Shown here piece by piece: positions 1 to 11,714 of a DNA stretch of 64,000 bases. The stretch covers positions 434,001 to 498,000 of the forward strand of contig NZ_FOGR01000001.1 of assembly GCF_900111275.1 (NCBI RefSeq), written 5' to 3'. The notes under the pieces are model-generated. The model searched no databases, was not told where the DNA came from, and worked only from the letters and a program-made list of their open reading frames with translations. This stretch comes from Rhizobium sp. NFR03. GTDB taxonomy: Bacteria > Pseudomonadota > Alphaproteobacteria > Rhizobiales > Rhizobiaceae. The stretch's first letter is position 1; each line of letters opens with the position of its first letter. A program made the translations under genes and the position numbers.

Positions 1-1910
1 TTGGCGGACGAGGTCTTCGTCGGCGCAGCAGGGCGATAGCTTGACGACGACGTGGCTGTGCGGGTCGAACGCGAAGTCGACGAAGCCGAAGCATAGGAAG
101 CCGCGTCACCACCGATGGCGAACTGTGCGATCAGGCTCGAAAGGCTCTCCGCATCCTGCGCAAGCGTATGGCTGGACGCATTGGTCTGCTCCACCATGGC
201 CGCATTCTGCTGCGTCATCTGGTCGAGCTGGCCAATCGCGATATTGATCTCGGTCAGCCCGGTCGATTGCTCGCGGGCCGCAACGACGATGGTGCGCATA
301 TGCTCGTTGATCTGCTCCACATCCGTGCCAATGCGACCGAGCGCATCGCCGGTTTCCTGAACAAGCCGTACGCCGGTGCCAACCTCGGTCGAGGAGCGGT
401 TGACGAGGCCCTTGATGTCTTTGGCGGCACCGGCCGCTCTCTGGGCCAGTTCGCGAACTTCCTGCGCGACGACCGCAAAACCCTTGCCGGCTTCCCCAGC
501 GCGCGCGGCCTCGACACCGGCATTCAGCGCGAGAAGATTGGTCTGGAAGGCGATTTCGTCGATCACGTTGATGATCTTGCCGATTTCGGCGGACGCATCC
601 TCGATACGCGCCATGGCTGCGACGGCTTCGCCGACGATCCGGCCGGACTCCTCGGCGTTGGCATGGGTGCGGCTGACCATCTGGCTCGCCTCTTCCGCCT
701 TCTCCGTCGCGGTGCGAACGGTGACGGTGATCTGATCGAGCGCAGCGGAGGTTTCCTCCAGCGAGGCCGCCTGCTGTTCCGTACGCTTGGCAAGATCGTC
801 CGCCGCAGACCGCATCTGGCGTCCGTTGGCGGTGATCGAAGCACTGTTGTCGCGCATGCCAGAAAGAACGTTGCGGAGCTTTTCCACGGCCTGATTGAAA
901 TCGAGGCGAAGCGATTCGAGATCGGCGCGGAACGGCGTGTCGATGGCAACCGTCAGCTGGCCATCGGCAAGCTTGTTCAGCGCCTGGCCGAGTGCACTGA
1001 CGGCAACCTGAACCTGGCGAGCATCGTCGGCCGCCGTCATTTCGCGCTGACGACGATCGGTATCGTTGAGGCTGCGGCTGTCCGCGGCATCGCGCTCCAG
1101 CCGCTGCTTGTCGATAGCATCGGTACGGAAGCGGTCAACACAGCGGGCCATGTCACCGATTTCATCGCTGCGCTCCACCGCGCCGACGGGCGTGGCGTAA
1201 TCGCCGCCATGAATGCGCTGCATGCTGTCGCGAACACCGAGGATGCCCCGACGCAGGATATTGCCCTGAACCGTCAGAAGCCCGAGAACGAATACCATAG
1301 CGCCGAGGCCGCAGACGAACTGCCAGACGAAAGCCGAGCGCGATATCGCGTTTGCCTCTTCGACACGCATGCGCATCAGCGTCATGCTGGTATCCGCCAG
1401 ACTGTTAAAGCGCTCCGTCAGTTGCGAACCCGCCGCGTCGATCCGGTCATCGGCGGCATCGAATGCGGCTTCGTCGGCGCCCGCTTCGACCAGAGCCTTC
1501 AGGTCCGTCTGTATGGATCGCGTCAATTCGGAAATCATCTGGGGAACGCCGTCCCCGAGGTTCGGCTCACCGATACCCGCTGCGAGAGCGGCAATCTCGC
1601 CACTGGCGGAAGTCAGGGTCGATGCGGCCGCATCGATTTCCTTCATCCGGTCGGGCGCGATAACCCTGGCATCCTTGTCAACAATCGTGTCCATGGCAGC
1701 CAGGACAAGGTTGAGGCTCGCAACGCGTAGCTGGATGGCCCGGTTTTCCGCTGTCTTCGCGACGCTCGCCTCGGCAAGGACGCGCTCGATCTGCCGATGC
1801 TCATACCAGCCGGTGGCGAGGATCGCACTAATTCCGACGAAGGTAACGACACCCAGCGTGGCAAGCCTCTGGCTTACGGTCAGGGATTTCTGGCGTGTCT
1901 CATGATGCAT
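1..1910 (-). CDS. Methyl-accepting chemotaxis protein (3' end outside window)
   Basis: Inner-membrane chemoreceptor that would signal to CheA/CheW. My own minus-strand translation from ATG at 1910 stays open to base 1, giving 636 residues with the C-terminus cut by the window edge. There are two membrane segments (about residues 16-36 and 195-215) around a helical periplasmic domain, then a HAMP domain (about 216-270) and a second HAMP-like stretch (about 300-350). The cytoplasmic signalling domain carries the hallmark hairpin tip [16 protein letters not shown] followed by [17 protein letters not shown], so the receptor class is certain. After it comes a Ser/Thr/Ala-rich tail ([16 protein letters not shown]). 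The ligand is unknown. No chemotaxis operon genes are adjacent, so it looks like an orphan receptor. Confidence 0.93.
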   Translation of the reverse strand, partial: MHHETRQKSLTVSQRLATLGVVTFVGISAILATGWYEHRQIERVLAEASVAKTAENRAIQLRVASLNLVLAAMDTIVDKDARVIAPDRMKEIDAAASTLTSASGEIAALAAGIGEPNLGDGVPQMISELTRSIQTDLKALVEAGADEAAFDAADDRIDAAGSQLTERFNSLADTSMTLMRMRVEEANAISRSAFVWQFVCGLGAMVFVLGLLTVQGNILRRGILGVRDSMQRIHGGDYATPVGAVERSDEIGDMARCVDRFRTDAIDKQRLERDAADSRSLNDTDRRQREMTAADDARQVQVAVSALGQALNKLADGQLTVAIDTPFRADLESLRLDFNQAVEKLRNVLSGMRDNSASITANGRQMRSAADDLAKRTEQQAASLEETSAALDQITVTVRTATEKAEEASQMVSRTHANAEESGRIVGEAVAAMARIEDASAEIGKIINVIDEIAFQTNLLALNAGVEAARAGEAGKGFAVVAQEVRELAQRAAGAAKDIKGLVNRSSTEVGTGVRLVQETGDALGRIGTDVEQINEHMRTIVVAAREQSTGLTEINIAIGQLDQMTQQNAAMVEQTNASSHTLAQDAESLSSLIAQFAIGGDAASYASASSTSRSTRTATSSSSYRPAAPTKTSSA

Positions 1911-2121
1911 GATCGAGGTCCGGAATGGCGCGAACCGTGTCGCGCGCAGGTGGGATAGCAGCGGTCACAGATGGCGATGGCGGGAACGGCCGACCTCATG
2001 TCGACGCGCGGGAAAACCTGCACGGAAGAAAAGCATAACAGCAATGCGTTAAAGATCTGGTAAAGATAACACGTCTTCGTTCCCGCTTCTGGCGCGGATG
2101 GAAATCGGCTACAAGAACCGC

Positions 2122-2277
2122 ATGATGGAACGTATTTCGCCCGGCAGCGCTACCAGGATTGCTCTCGTCGCCGCAGGCCTCCTGCTGGTGGGCTGGGCCG
2201 GCATGCTCGGCTGGTGGGCACACGGCCCCGACATGGTACTGGCGCTTGCTGCTGGAAGCCTGTCGCTCTGCTTCTGA
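2122..2277 (+). CDS. Small single-span membrane protein (51 aa), hypothetical
   Basis: An ORF of 51 codons starting ATGATG at 2122 and ending TGA at 2275-2277, upstream of the SCO-family gene in the same direction. Residues 13-34 (IALVAAGLLLVGWAGMLGWW) form one convincing transmembrane helix after a short polar N-terminus. The upstream AAGAA is only a weak ribosome-binding site. No family was recognised. Support is the hydrophobic pattern and the position only, so it could be fortuitous. Confidence 0.35.
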   Translation: MMERISPGSATRIALVAAGLLLVGWAGMLGWWAHGPDMVLALAAGSLSLCF

Positions 2278-2421
2278 GATCGCGCTGCGCACATCACAGT
2301 GAGAATGACGCGGTGCCGCGGACGTGATCCCTGCTGTCGAGGGCCTCGCGCAAATCGATTTGCGCTGATCACCACTTGGCTTTAAGCCTTCATCGACATC
2401 GCGTGACGGGGACGGGCTGAC

Positions 2422-3021
2422 ATGAAACTTCTTCGAATCGTGCTCTGGATTGCCGTTCTGGTCACGGCGTCGGCGCTGGGGTTCCTGACCTATAAGATGA
2501 CCGAGACGAAGGAAGCGACGGCGGGCGGCCCATTCGGCGTTCCCTTCACGCTGGTCGCGCAGAATGGTCAGCCCATCACGGAGAAGGCACTGACCGGCCG
2601 GCCTTCGGCCGTGTTCTTCGGCTTCACCCATTGCCCGGAAGTCTGCCCGACGACGCTGTTCGAGATGAACGGCTGGCTCGCCAAGGTCGATCCCGACAAC
2701 ACCAAGCTCAACGCCTTCTTCGTCACCGTCGATCCCGAACGCGACACGCCGGAGATCCTCGGCCAGTACGTCTCCAACGTTTCCAGCCGCGTTACCGCCA
2801 TTTCCGGCGCACCGGACAAGGTCATGGAGATGGTCAAGGGCTTTAGGGTCTACGCCAAGAAAGTCCCGCTCGATGCGCAGAAGCCGGACGGCGACTATAC
2901 GATGGACCATTCGGCCTCCGTCTTCCTGCTGGATGCGGAAGGTCGTTTTCGCGGCACCATCGCCTATGGCGAGAACACCGATACCGCGGTCCAGAAGCTC
3001 GAAAACCTCATCAAGAGCTGA
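2422..3021 (+). CDS. SCO1/SenC/PrrC-family copper protein
   Basis: 199-residue membrane-anchored thioredoxin-fold protein of the SCO family, which helps deliver copper to the CuA centre of cytochrome c oxidase or acts as a periplasmic thiol reductase. An N-terminal anchor (about residues 4-24) precedes the core. The copper-binding C71-x3-C75 lies in FTHCPEVCPTT, and the conserved distal histidine is H163 in YTMDHSASVF. The VTVDPERDTPEIL segment is also typical. No oxidase genes are adjacent, and the next gene downstream is prmA. Family is certain, the exact partner is not. Confidence 0.93.
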   Translation: MKLLRIVLWIAVLVTASALGFLTYKMTETKEATAGGPFGVPFTLVAQNGQPITEKALTGRPSAVFFGFTHCPEVCPTTLFEMNGWLAKVDPDNTKLNAFFVTVDPERDTPEILGQYVSNVSSRVTAISGAPDKVMEMVKGFRVYAKKVPLDAQKPDGDYTMDHSASVFLLDAEGRFRGTIAYGENTDTAVQKLENLIKS

Positions 3022-3115
3022 GCGCACTGTGCACGATCGGGCATTTTGGCCGTGCAATGCCGCGTGGCCGTGGTAAAGCGCTCATCCGAAGCTCTCCAGA
3101 CCTGAAGGACCACCC

Positions 3116-3997
3116 GTGGCTGATTTGCGTCTTTATCTCACCACCACCGAAAAAGGTGCCGACAGCATTCTCGCTTTGATGACCGATGCCTTCGAGGACG
3201 AAGGTTATGCCATCGCCACGATGGAGATCGATGAGAAGCGCGACATCTGGGAAGCCTCTCTCTATCTCGACTTCGCCGAGGAGGAGGAACTGCGGGCGCG
3301 CTTTGCGGAGATCGTGAATGCCTGGAAGCCGGGCACCGAGATCCTGCGCGAGGAAATCCCCGATATCGACTGGATCGCAAAATCGCTCGAGGGGTTGAGC
3401 CCGGTTGCCGCCGGCCGGTTCCTCGTCCACGGCTCGCATGACCGGGACAAGGTGCGCGCCGGCCAGATTGCCATCGAGATCGACGCCGGCGAAGCTTTCG
3501 GCACCGGTCATCACGGCACCACGGCCGGTTGCTTGGAAATGATCGAAAGCGTCGTTCGCTCGCGCACCGTCACCAATGCGCTGGATCTGGGGACAGGCAG
3601 CGGCGTTCTCGCAATCGGGCTGCGCAAGATCAAGAACGTGCCGGTCCTGGCAACCGACATCGACCCGATCGCCACCCGGGTCGCTCGCGAGAACGTTCGT
3701 CGCAACGGCATCGCGAGCGGCATCGCGGCGGTAACCGCCACCGGCTTCCAGTCGCCCGCCTTTGGCGAACACGGGCCGTTCGACCTCATCATCGCCAACA
3801 TTCTCGCCCGCCCGCTGATGCGCATGGCGCCGGACCTCGCACGACACCTCCTGCCCGGCGGCTCCGTCATTCTCTCAGGGATTCTGGCCGAACAGCGCTG
3901 GAAGGTTCTGTCGGCCTACAACGCCCAGAAGCTGCGCCATGTCCGCACCCTCTGGCGCAACGGCTGGGTCACCATCCATCTGGATAGCCGCGCCTGA
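3116..3997 (+). CDS. prmA: Ribosomal protein L11 methyltransferase
   Basis: SAM-dependent methyltransferase expected to methylate ribosomal protein L11. 293 residues, the normal length for the family. The C-terminal half holds the class I methyltransferase fold, with the SAM loop DLGTGSGVLAIG and the NxxA-type motif IIANILARPL. IDAGEAFGTGHHGTT is the characteristic PrmA signature just before it. It starts with GTG at 3116, preceded by AAGGA six bases upstream. Ninety-five bases separate it from the SCO gene, so the two could be co-transcribed. A hairpin at 4038-4073 follows. Confidence 0.95.
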   Translation: MADLRLYLTTTEKGADSILALMTDAFEDEGYAIATMEIDEKRDIWEASLYLDFAEEEELRARFAEIVNAWKPGTEILREEIPDIDWIAKSLEGLSPVAAGRFLVHGSHDRDKVRAGQIAIEIDAGEAFGTGHHGTTAGCLEMIESVVRSRTVTNALDLGTGSGVLAIGLRKIKNVPVLATDIDPIATRVARENVRRNGIASGIAAVTATGFQSPAFGEHGPFDLIIANILARPLMRMAPDLARHLLPGGSVILSGILAEQRWKVLSAYNAQKLRHVRTLWRNGWVTIHLDSRA

Positions 3998-4035
3998 GGC
4001 GCCGTACCCCCGATACGACAATACGCAGAGAATAC

Positions 4036-4073
4036 AAAAAGGCCGTCCGATGCGGGAGCATGGGACGGCCTTT
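4036..4073. terminator. Intrinsic terminator hairpin downstream of prmA
   Basis: An 11-base perfect stem (AAAGGCCGTCC at 4038-4048 and its complement at 4063-4073) with a 14-base loop. Read on the minus strand it is followed by a run of five T, read on plus by only three. It can end prmA transcripts but is better shaped for a minus-strand transcript, which supports the small-RNA candidate. Confidence 0.7.
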
Positions 4074-4240
4074 CGAAAACGTAGGCGATGCCGAAGCATC
4101 GCCCGTGACCGGCAAGCCGGCCAATGTCCGCGAGCAAAGGGAGGAGGATCGCTCAAGCGGACTCTGCGTGATCCCAAAACGGCGCCCGGAGGGAGGAGGA
4201 GAAGGCAACCGATCGAACGGATCACTCAGAAGATTGCCCT
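4036..4240 (-). ncRNA. Candidate trans-acting small RNA with two anti-Shine-Dalgarno motifs
   Basis: Between prmA and the aminopeptidase the minus strand reads like a structured RNA ending in an intrinsic terminator. In RNA order it has a stem GGCAA...TTGCC (about 4237-4205), a C/T-rich stretch containing CCTCCTCCC (around 4190-4204), a GGATC...GATCC stem (about 4174-4146), a second CCTCCTCCC (about 4139-4147), a GCCGGC/GCCGG hairpin, a perfect hairpin GGCGATGC-TTCG-GCATCGCC (4103-4084), and the terminator GGCCGTCC...GGACGGCC followed by TTTTT (4063-4036). CCUCCUCCC motifs are a known feature of some alphaproteobacterial small RNAs (for example the alpha-r14/NfeR1 type); membership here is inference. 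The 5' end was not determined and no promoter is evident. Confidence 0.45.
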
Positions 4241-4289
4241 GAGGCATCTGCGGGAACGGGTTGTTCGCAGCCCGTCCGTTGGCAGTGCT

Positions 4290-4316
4290 TCTAGCGCATT
4301 TCCGGACAACGGCTAG
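4290..4316. repeat. Short intergenic element beginning TCTAGCGCAT (copy 1)
   Basis: The 10-mer TCTAGCGCAT at 4290-4299 recurs exactly in the murG-ftsW gap at 26560-26569. Both copies are followed by an imperfect inverted-repeat segment rich in CCGG. It resembles the short palindromic intergenic elements common in rhizobial genomes. The rest of the region to 4465 shows no coding signal. Confidence 0.3.
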
Positions 4317-4465
4317 GGGCTGACGTGAATAGGTGCCATGCGGAATCCGCATAAGTATGATGAATGTTTCACGGGCGCTTTGGTTGTTGCCTCTGCTGTT
4401 GGGACATCGGGACCGGATTTGCTATAAGCGGAACGTCCCATCTCATCCGCATGCAGGAAGACATT

Positions 4466-6295
4466 ATGTTCCAGTCGTTCGACGTTACCTCCACTCCGCA
4501 GTTCGGCCGCGAACGGGTTGACGGTCTGCGGGCCTCTTTCGATGTGCTGGGCATCGATGGCATTCTCGTGCCTCGCGCAGACGAGTATCAGGGAGAATAC
4601 GTTCCCGCCTCCGCCGAGCGGCTGGCATGGCTTACAGGTTTCACCGGATCTGCCGGCATCGCCCTCGTCCTGCGCGATGCAGCCATCGTGTTCGTGGATG
4701 GGCGATACGTCACGCAGCTTGCCGAACAGGTAGATGGCGCGGTCTTTACCGGCGGCGACCTGATCGGCGAGCCGCCGCACCTCTGGATCGAGCGCCATGC
4801 GCCGAAGGGCTTCCGCCTCGGCATCGATCCATGGCTGCATACGGGAGCGGAGGTGCGCAAGCTGGAAGCCGCATTGACGAAGATCGGCGGCACGCTCGTC
4901 CACCTCGACCACAATCCCCTCGACCGCCTCTGGAACGACCGGCCCGACGCGCCGATGGGTCACGTTATTATCCAGAAGATCGAACAGGCCGGCATCCTTG
5001 CGACCGAGAAGATCGCCGACATAGCCGAAACGGTGGTGAAGGCCGGCGCTGCCGCCGTCATCCTCACCGATCCCTCCTCCGTCGCCTGGACGTTCAACCT
5101 GCGCGGCAATGACGTTCCCCACACGCCGCATCCCCTCGCCCGCGCCATCATTCACGCCGATGGTGGAGCCGAAATCTTCCTTGATGCCCGCAAGACCGGC
5201 ATCGAGGAAAAGGCCTACCTGACCCAGATGGCCGAGATCGCAGCGCCGGAAACCTTCGAAGCCCGTATCTCGGCACTGGCCGTATCCGGCGTGAGCCTCA
5301 TGCTGGACCCCGACCACGCGGCCTTCGCGCTTGCCGACCGCATCCGGAAGGACGGCGGCACCGTCATCGAAGCGGCGGACCCCGCCCGCCTTCCCCGCGC
5401 GCGCAAGAACCCCGTCGAACTTGAAGGCTCTGCCCGCGCACATCTGCAGGATGGTGCGGCGATGGTCGAGTTCCTCGCCTGGCTCGATGGAACGACGCCC
5501 GGCACCGTTACCGAAATTGCCGCCACCGAAAAGCTGGAGGCCGTGCGGATCGCCTGCGGCGAGCGGCTGCAAAACCCGCTGAAGGACATTTCCTTCGACA
5601 CGATTGCCGGTGCGGGGCCGCATGCGGCCATCATGCATTACCGCGTGACGACCGAAAGCGACCAGCCGCTTGAAGCGGGAACCATGTTCCTCGTCGATTC
5701 CGGCGGGCAATACGTCAACGGCACGACGGACATCACCCGCACGGTCGCCATCGGCGACGTGCCGGAGGAACAGAAGCGCTTCTTCACGCTGGTGCTGAAG
5801 GGCATGATCGCGATCAGCACGGCGCGCTTCCCCAAGGGCTCGCGCGGCGTGGAGCTCGATCCGCTGGCCCGCATCGCCCTTTGGAAGGCCGGTGCGGACT
5901 ATGGGCATGGCACCGGCCACGGGGTGGGTTCCTACCTCTCCGTCCATGAAGGGCCGCAACGCATCTCGCGCGCCGGCATGCAGGAACTTCTGCCGGGCAT
6001 GATCCTCTCCAACGAGCCCGGCTACTACCGGCCGGGCGCCTTCGGCATCCGGATCGAGAACCTGCTGCATGTGCTGGAAGCAGCTTCCATCGAGGGCGGT
6101 GACCAGAAAATGCTCGGCTTCGAAACGCTGACTTTCTGCCCGATCGACCGCCGCCTGATCCTGCCGACGCTTCTGACGGCCGAGGAACGTGCCTGGGTCG
6201 ACGCCTACCACGCCGAGACGCGTGAGAAGCTGATGCCGCTCATCGATGGCGCGGATGTGAAAGCATGGCTGGAGGCTGCGACGGCCGCACTTTGA
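4466..6295 (+). CDS. pepP: M24-family Xaa-Pro aminopeptidase
   Basis: Cytoplasmic metallopeptidase that removes an N-terminal residue preceding proline. From ATG 4466 it has 609 residues, matching the long three-domain aminopeptidase P form. Two N-terminal creatinase-like domains precede the pita-bread catalytic domain (about residue 320 on). Metal-binding segments are FLVDSGGQYVNGTTDITRTV, HGTGHGVGSYLSVHEGPQ, LSNEPGYYRPGAFGIRIEN. An AGGAAG ribosome-binding site five bases before ATG 4466 decides the start; an in-frame ATG at 4364 gives an unlikely cysteine-rich extension. It stands alone between the small-RNA region and a convergent hairpin. Confidence 0.93.
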   Translation: MFQSFDVTSTPQFGRERVDGLRASFDVLGIDGILVPRADEYQGEYVPASAERLAWLTGFTGSAGIALVLRDAAIVFVDGRYVTQLAEQVDGAVFTGGDLIGEPPHLWIERHAPKGFRLGIDPWLHTGAEVRKLEAALTKIGGTLVHLDHNPLDRLWNDRPDAPMGHVIIQKIEQAGILATEKIADIAETVVKAGAAAVILTDPSSVAWTFNLRGNDVPHTPHPLARAIIHADGGAEIFLDARKTGIEEKAYLTQMAEIAAPETFEARISALAVSGVSLMLDPDHAAFALADRIRKDGGTVIEAADPARLPRARKNPVELEGSARAHLQDGAAMVEFLAWLDGTTPGTVTEIAATEKLEAVRIACGERLQNPLKDISFDTIAGAGPHAAIMHYRVTTESDQPLEAGTMFLVDSGGQYVNGTTDITRTVAIGDVPEEQKRFFTLVLKGMIAISTARFPKGSRGVELDPLARIALWKAGADYGHGTGHGVGSYLSVHEGPQRISRAGMQELLPGMILSNEPGYYRPGAFGIRIENLLHVLEAASIEGGDQKMLGFETLTFCPIDRRLILPTLLTAEERAWVDAYHAETREKLMPLIDGADVKAWLEAATAAL

Positions 6296-6393
6296 AGCAT
6301 TGAAAGACGACCTTCGGGCCGGGGGCACTCCAGTTTGTCAGGGATAAGTGGAATCCGGTTATCCCGAAGAGACAAACGACGACAAGGGAATCG

Positions 6394-6430
6394 AGAGTCT
6401 GGCTGGTTCAGAATGAACCTGCCAGACTCT
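6394..6430. terminator. Long hairpin between convergent pepP and azlD
   Basis: A near-perfect inverted repeat with arms AGAGTCTGGC (6394-6403) and GCCAGACTCT (6421-6430), an inner GGTTCA/TGAACC stem and only a GAA loop. A weaker GGGATAA/TTATCCC pair lies just upstream (6341-6365). There is no strong T-run, so it is a probable bidirectional transcription stop or 3' end stabiliser for the convergent genes. Confidence 0.6.
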
Positions 6431-6453
6431 AGCCCCTTGGCCTGAAGGGATGA

Positions 6454-6780
6454 TCAGAACATCCCCGTGTACCGGAGCGCCATCACCACTGCCCATCCGG
6501 CAAACAGCATCGGCAGGGCCGACAGTCGCAGGCCGACGAGGAAGGCGGCGAAGATTGCGATCGTGACATCCGCTCCGCCATAGAAGAGCGCCGGCGCAAC
6601 GAGCGTCGAAAGAACGGCTGCTGGCACGGCGTTCAGCGCGGCTTCCATGCGCGGCGGGATGCGCTCCATCCGCGCCATCATGATCGCGCCGCCGATGCGC
6701 GTGAGATAGGTGGCAAGGGCCGCGAGGAGGATGATGCCGACCAGACGAAGGTCCTGCGGCAGAAAATGATCGAAGCTCAT
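6454..6780 (-). CDS. azlD: AzlD-family branched-chain amino acid exporter subunit
   Basis: Small inner-membrane partner of AzlC in the LIV-E exporter family. From ATG 6780 it has 108 residues with several hydrophobic helices: LVGIILLAALATYLTRIGG (TYLTRIGG is typical of AzlD), AVPAAVLSTLVAPALFYGG and the C-terminal helix. The start overlaps the azlC stop as ATGA (6777-6780), so the two are translationally coupled. A longer in-frame start further upstream would run into azlC and is not preferred. Confidence 0.88.
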   Translation of the reverse strand: MSFDHFLPQDLRLVGIILLAALATYLTRIGGAIMMARMERIPPRMEAALNAVPAAVLSTLVAPALFYGGADVTIAIFAAFLVGLRLSALPMLFAGWAVVMALRYTGMF

Positions 6781-7472
6781 CGGGCAGTCTCCCCGGATTT
6801 CACCGGCAGGCAGGCGGCGAGCACGACACCGGCCAGCGCTCCGATGCTCACATGCCACGGCGAGCCGACGAGGTGCATCGCGATCACCGATACGACGGAG
6901 CTGACGGCCACCACCGGCAGCCAGTTGTCACGGCTGCGGAAGCCGAGCACCAGTGCCATGAAGTAGATCGGCAGCATGACATCGAGCCCGATCGCCTTGG
7001 GATCGCCGATCAGACCGCCGAAGACGGCACCGAGCAAGGTCGCGACCAGCCACGGCAGGTAGATCGCGAGGCCGAGCCCCATGTACCAGACGAAAGTCAC
7101 CGGCTCGCCACGCTCGCCCCGCTTCTCCGTTTCCGCATATTGCGGATCCGTCAGCAGGAACAAGGCGGCAGCCTTCTGGACGAGCGAGAAATGCGCGATG
7201 TGGCGGGCCATGGATGCGGAATAAAGCACGTGGCGAAAGTTCACGGCGAAGACAGAAAGCACGATCAGCCATGGCTGGACGGCATGGCCGAAAAGATCGA
7301 GCCCCACCATCTGGCTCGCACCGGCAAAGACGGTCGCGCTCATGAACACCGCATCGAGGATACTGAATCCGTTGTCGATCGCCAGCGCGCCGAACAGGGC
7401 GCCGAAGGGAGAGGCGGAAAGCACGATGGGAACGCCACGGCGGGCGCCGTCCCAGAAATCACGAGATGTCAT
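6777..7472 (-). CDS. azlC: AzlC-family branched-chain amino acid exporter, large subunit
   Basis: 231-residue inner-membrane permease of the AzlC/YgaZ family, which exports branched-chain amino acids or analogues with AzlD. The N-terminal region GARRGVPIVLSASPFGALFGALA and AVFAGASQMVGLDLFG are family-typical. About six to seven hydrophobic segments are seen. It is the first gene of the azlC-azlD pair and lies 134 bases downstream of panB on the same strand. Pantothenate and branched-chain amino acid synthesis share ketoisovalerate, so the proximity may be meaningful, but this is inference. Confidence 0.9.
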   Translation of the reverse strand: MTSRDFWDGARRGVPIVLSASPFGALFGALAIDNGFSILDAVFMSATVFAGASQMVGLDLFGHAVQPWLIVLSVFAVNFRHVLYSASMARHIAHFSLVQKAAALFLLTDPQYAETEKRGERGEPVTFVWYMGLGLAIYLPWLVATLLGAVFGGLIGDPKAIGLDVMLPIYFMALVLGFRSRDNWLPVVAVSSVVSVIAMHLVGSPWHVSIGALAGVVLAACLPVKSGETAR

Positions 7473-7606
7473 AATGAAGATCCAAGGGCGTTGCCGGCCT
7501 GCGGCTTAAGGCCACCGCCTTTAGCCACGGATGTCGTCAACGGCAAATGAATTCCGCTGATGGCCCGATCAGTCCGCGTCATGCACCGAAGTTGGAAGCG
7601 CCGCCC

Positions 7607-8440
7607 TCAGCTTTTCACCGTGAACGTGTGCTCCGGCCCCGGAAAGGTGCGGGCCTTCACCTCGTCCGCATAGGCCTCGGCGGCGGCCGAAATCTGTGGC
7701 GCGAGATTGGCGAAATGCTTGACGAAGCGCGGTTTGAAGTCGTTGAAGAGACCCAGCATATCGTCCGATACGAGGATCTGGCCATCGCAAGCCGGCGATG
7801 CGCCGATGCCGATCGTGGGCGCCTTCAGGGAGGCGGTGATTTCTCGCGCGAGCGGCTCGACGGTTCCCTCGACCACGATGGCAAAGGCGCCGGCATCGTC
7901 GATGGCCTTGGCATCCCGGCGGATCTTGGCCGCCTCGCGTTCCGTCCGACCGAGAGAGCGATAACCTCCCGTCGTGTTCACCAGCTGCGGCATCAGCCCG
8001 ACGTGACCCAGCACGGGAATTCCGCGGCTCGACAGGAAATCGACCGTCTCGGCCATCTCCGCACCACCTTCAAGCTTGATGGCGCTGCACCCCGTTTCCT
8101 TCAGGATACGGGCGGCGTTGCGGAAGGCCTGTTCGCGGCTCTCCTGATAGGAGCCGAACGGCATGTCCACGACGACACAGGCAGCGGACGTTCCGCGCAT
8201 GACGGCCTGCCCGTGCGCGATCATCATCTCCAGCGTGACACCGAGCGTCGAGTCCATGCCGTAGAGCACCATGCCGAGCGAATCGCCGACCAGCAGAAAG
8301 TCCACATGGGGATCGAGCAGCCGGGCAATCGGCGTCGTATAGGCGGTGAGGCTGACGATCGGCCGCTCGCCCTTCAGCGCCTGAACGGCGGAAGGGGTCA
8401 GGCGACGACGGGAGGTGGCGGAACCGGGCTGAACGCTCAT
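7607..8440 (-). CDS. panB: 3-methyl-2-oxobutanoate hydroxymethyltransferase
   Basis: First enzyme of pantothenate synthesis: it transfers a hydroxymethyl group from methylenetetrahydrofolate to 2-oxoisovalerate, giving ketopantoate. 277 residues, normal length. Recognisable segments are [40 protein letters not shown] (metal and substrate site), AIKLEGG and the [12 protein letters not shown] strand. Its ATG overlaps the panC stop by four bases (8437-8440), so panC-panB form a coupled pair. Confidence 0.96.
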   Translation of the reverse strand: MSVQPGSATSRRRLTPSAVQALKGERPIVSLTAYTTPIARLLDPHVDFLLVGDSLGMVLYGMDSTLGVTLEMMIAHGQAVMRGTSAACVVVDMPFGSYQESREQAFRNAARILKETGCSAIKLEGGAEMAETVDFLSSRGIPVLGHVGLMPQLVNTTGGYRSLGRTEREAAKIRRDAKAIDDAGAFAIVVEGTVEPLAREITASLKAPTIGIGASPACDGQILVSDDMLGLFNDFKPRFVKHFANLAPQISAAAEAYADEVKARTFPGPEHTFTVKS

Positions 8441-9312
8441 GGCAGACGGCTTTCGGAAGAAGAGGACGGGGAATAGACGCGATTGTCGAGGAGCCGCGTA
8501 CCGCCGAACCGGACGAACAAAAGAAGCAGCACCGGACGACCCTCAACCGTATCGACAGGCGCCAGCGTCTTCGGATCGCGCACGGCAACCACCTCGGGAG
8601 CGGCAAGCGGCTCGCGGCGGATGAAGTCGGCAACCGCCTGCTCCAAATCGGCGGCAGACGTCAAACCGGAGCGGAGCAGTCGGTCAGCCTCGTCCAGCGC
8701 CTGCGGCACGATCACGGCCGCACGGCGTTCCTCAGGAGACAGGTAGACGTTGCGCGAGGAAAAGGCGAGCCCGTCGGCCTCGCGCACGGTCGGGACGGCC
8801 ACCACCTCCACCGGCTGGGCAAGGTCATCCACCATGCGCCGGATGATCTGCACCTGCTGGAAATCCTTCTCGCCGAAATAGGCGCGATCCGGCTGCACGA
8901 GATTGAAAAGCTTCGTCACCACTGTCGCCACGCCCGCAAAGTGACCGGGACGTACCGCCCCCTCAAGCTCTGCACCGAGCGTGTGGACATCGACCACCGT
9001 CTCCATAGCGCGCGGATACATATCGGAAACACTAGGCGCAAACAGGATATCGACGCCACCGTCCAGCAGCATTGCCTGATCGCGCGCGAGATCGCGGGGA
9101 TAGCGCGAAAGATCCTCGCCCGCGCCGAATTGCAGTGGATTGACAAAAATACTGGCAACGACGATGTCGCTGGCCGCGCGCGCCCGACGCACGAGATCCA
9201 TATGCCCGGCATGTAGATAGCCCATGGTGGGCACAAGGCCGACGGAGCGTCCCGCCCGTCGATGTTCGCCGAGCAGCCGCCGCAGATCGCCGATTGTCGA
9301 AACCGTCTCCAT
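8437..9312 (-). CDS. panC: Pantothenate synthetase
   Basis: Joins pantoate and beta-alanine with ATP to make pantothenate. 291 residues. The nucleotidyltransferase HIGH-like motif is in [19 protein letters not shown], followed by [19 protein letters not shown]. The second signature [12 protein letters not shown] is the KMSKS equivalent. A GGAG sequence precedes ATG 9312. First gene of the panC-panB pair, 115 bases downstream of ligA on the same strand. Confidence 0.96.
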   Translation of the reverse strand: METVSTIGDLRRLLGEHRRAGRSVGLVPTMGYLHAGHMDLVRRARAASDIVVASIFVNPLQFGAGEDLSRYPRDLARDQAMLLDGGVDILFAPSVSDMYPRAMETVVDVHTLGAELEGAVRPGHFAGVATVVTKLFNLVQPDRAYFGEKDFQQVQIIRRMVDDLAQPVEVVAVPTVREADGLAFSSRNVYLSPEERRAAVIVPQALDEADRLLRSGLTSAADLEQAVADFIRREPLAAPEVVAVRDPKTLAPVDTVEGRPVLLLLFVRFGGTRLLDNRVYSPSSSSESRLP

Positions 9313-9427
9313 CCCGGATCTCCCCCTCCGTTATCCGGCATCCGGTATCGCGTGCGCTGCAAAAAGACAATTCAAAGACGAAGCAGGTGCAAAATAAACT
9401 GCTGATGCACCCAAGGCATCCAACATA

Positions 9428-11656
<2,229 letters not shown>

Positions 11657-11714
11657 TCATCTCAGTCCTGTTATTCCGCAAAGTCTTCATAAGACAGGGA
11701 AAAGGGTCGCCGCG

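Noticed and set aside
168-1730. A plus-strand open frame of 520 codons
   Set aside because: It is antisense to the chemoreceptor, whose HAMP and signalling motifs are clear on the minus strand.
3969-4352. A minus-strand frame of 127 codons over the prmA-pepP gap
   Set aside because: It overlaps the prmA 3' end, and its path runs through perfect hairpins and a terminator; an RNA explanation fits better than a protein.
4313-6328. A minus-strand open frame of 671 codons
   Set aside because: It mirrors the M24 aminopeptidase, which has full metal-binding motifs and a good ribosome-binding site on the plus strand.
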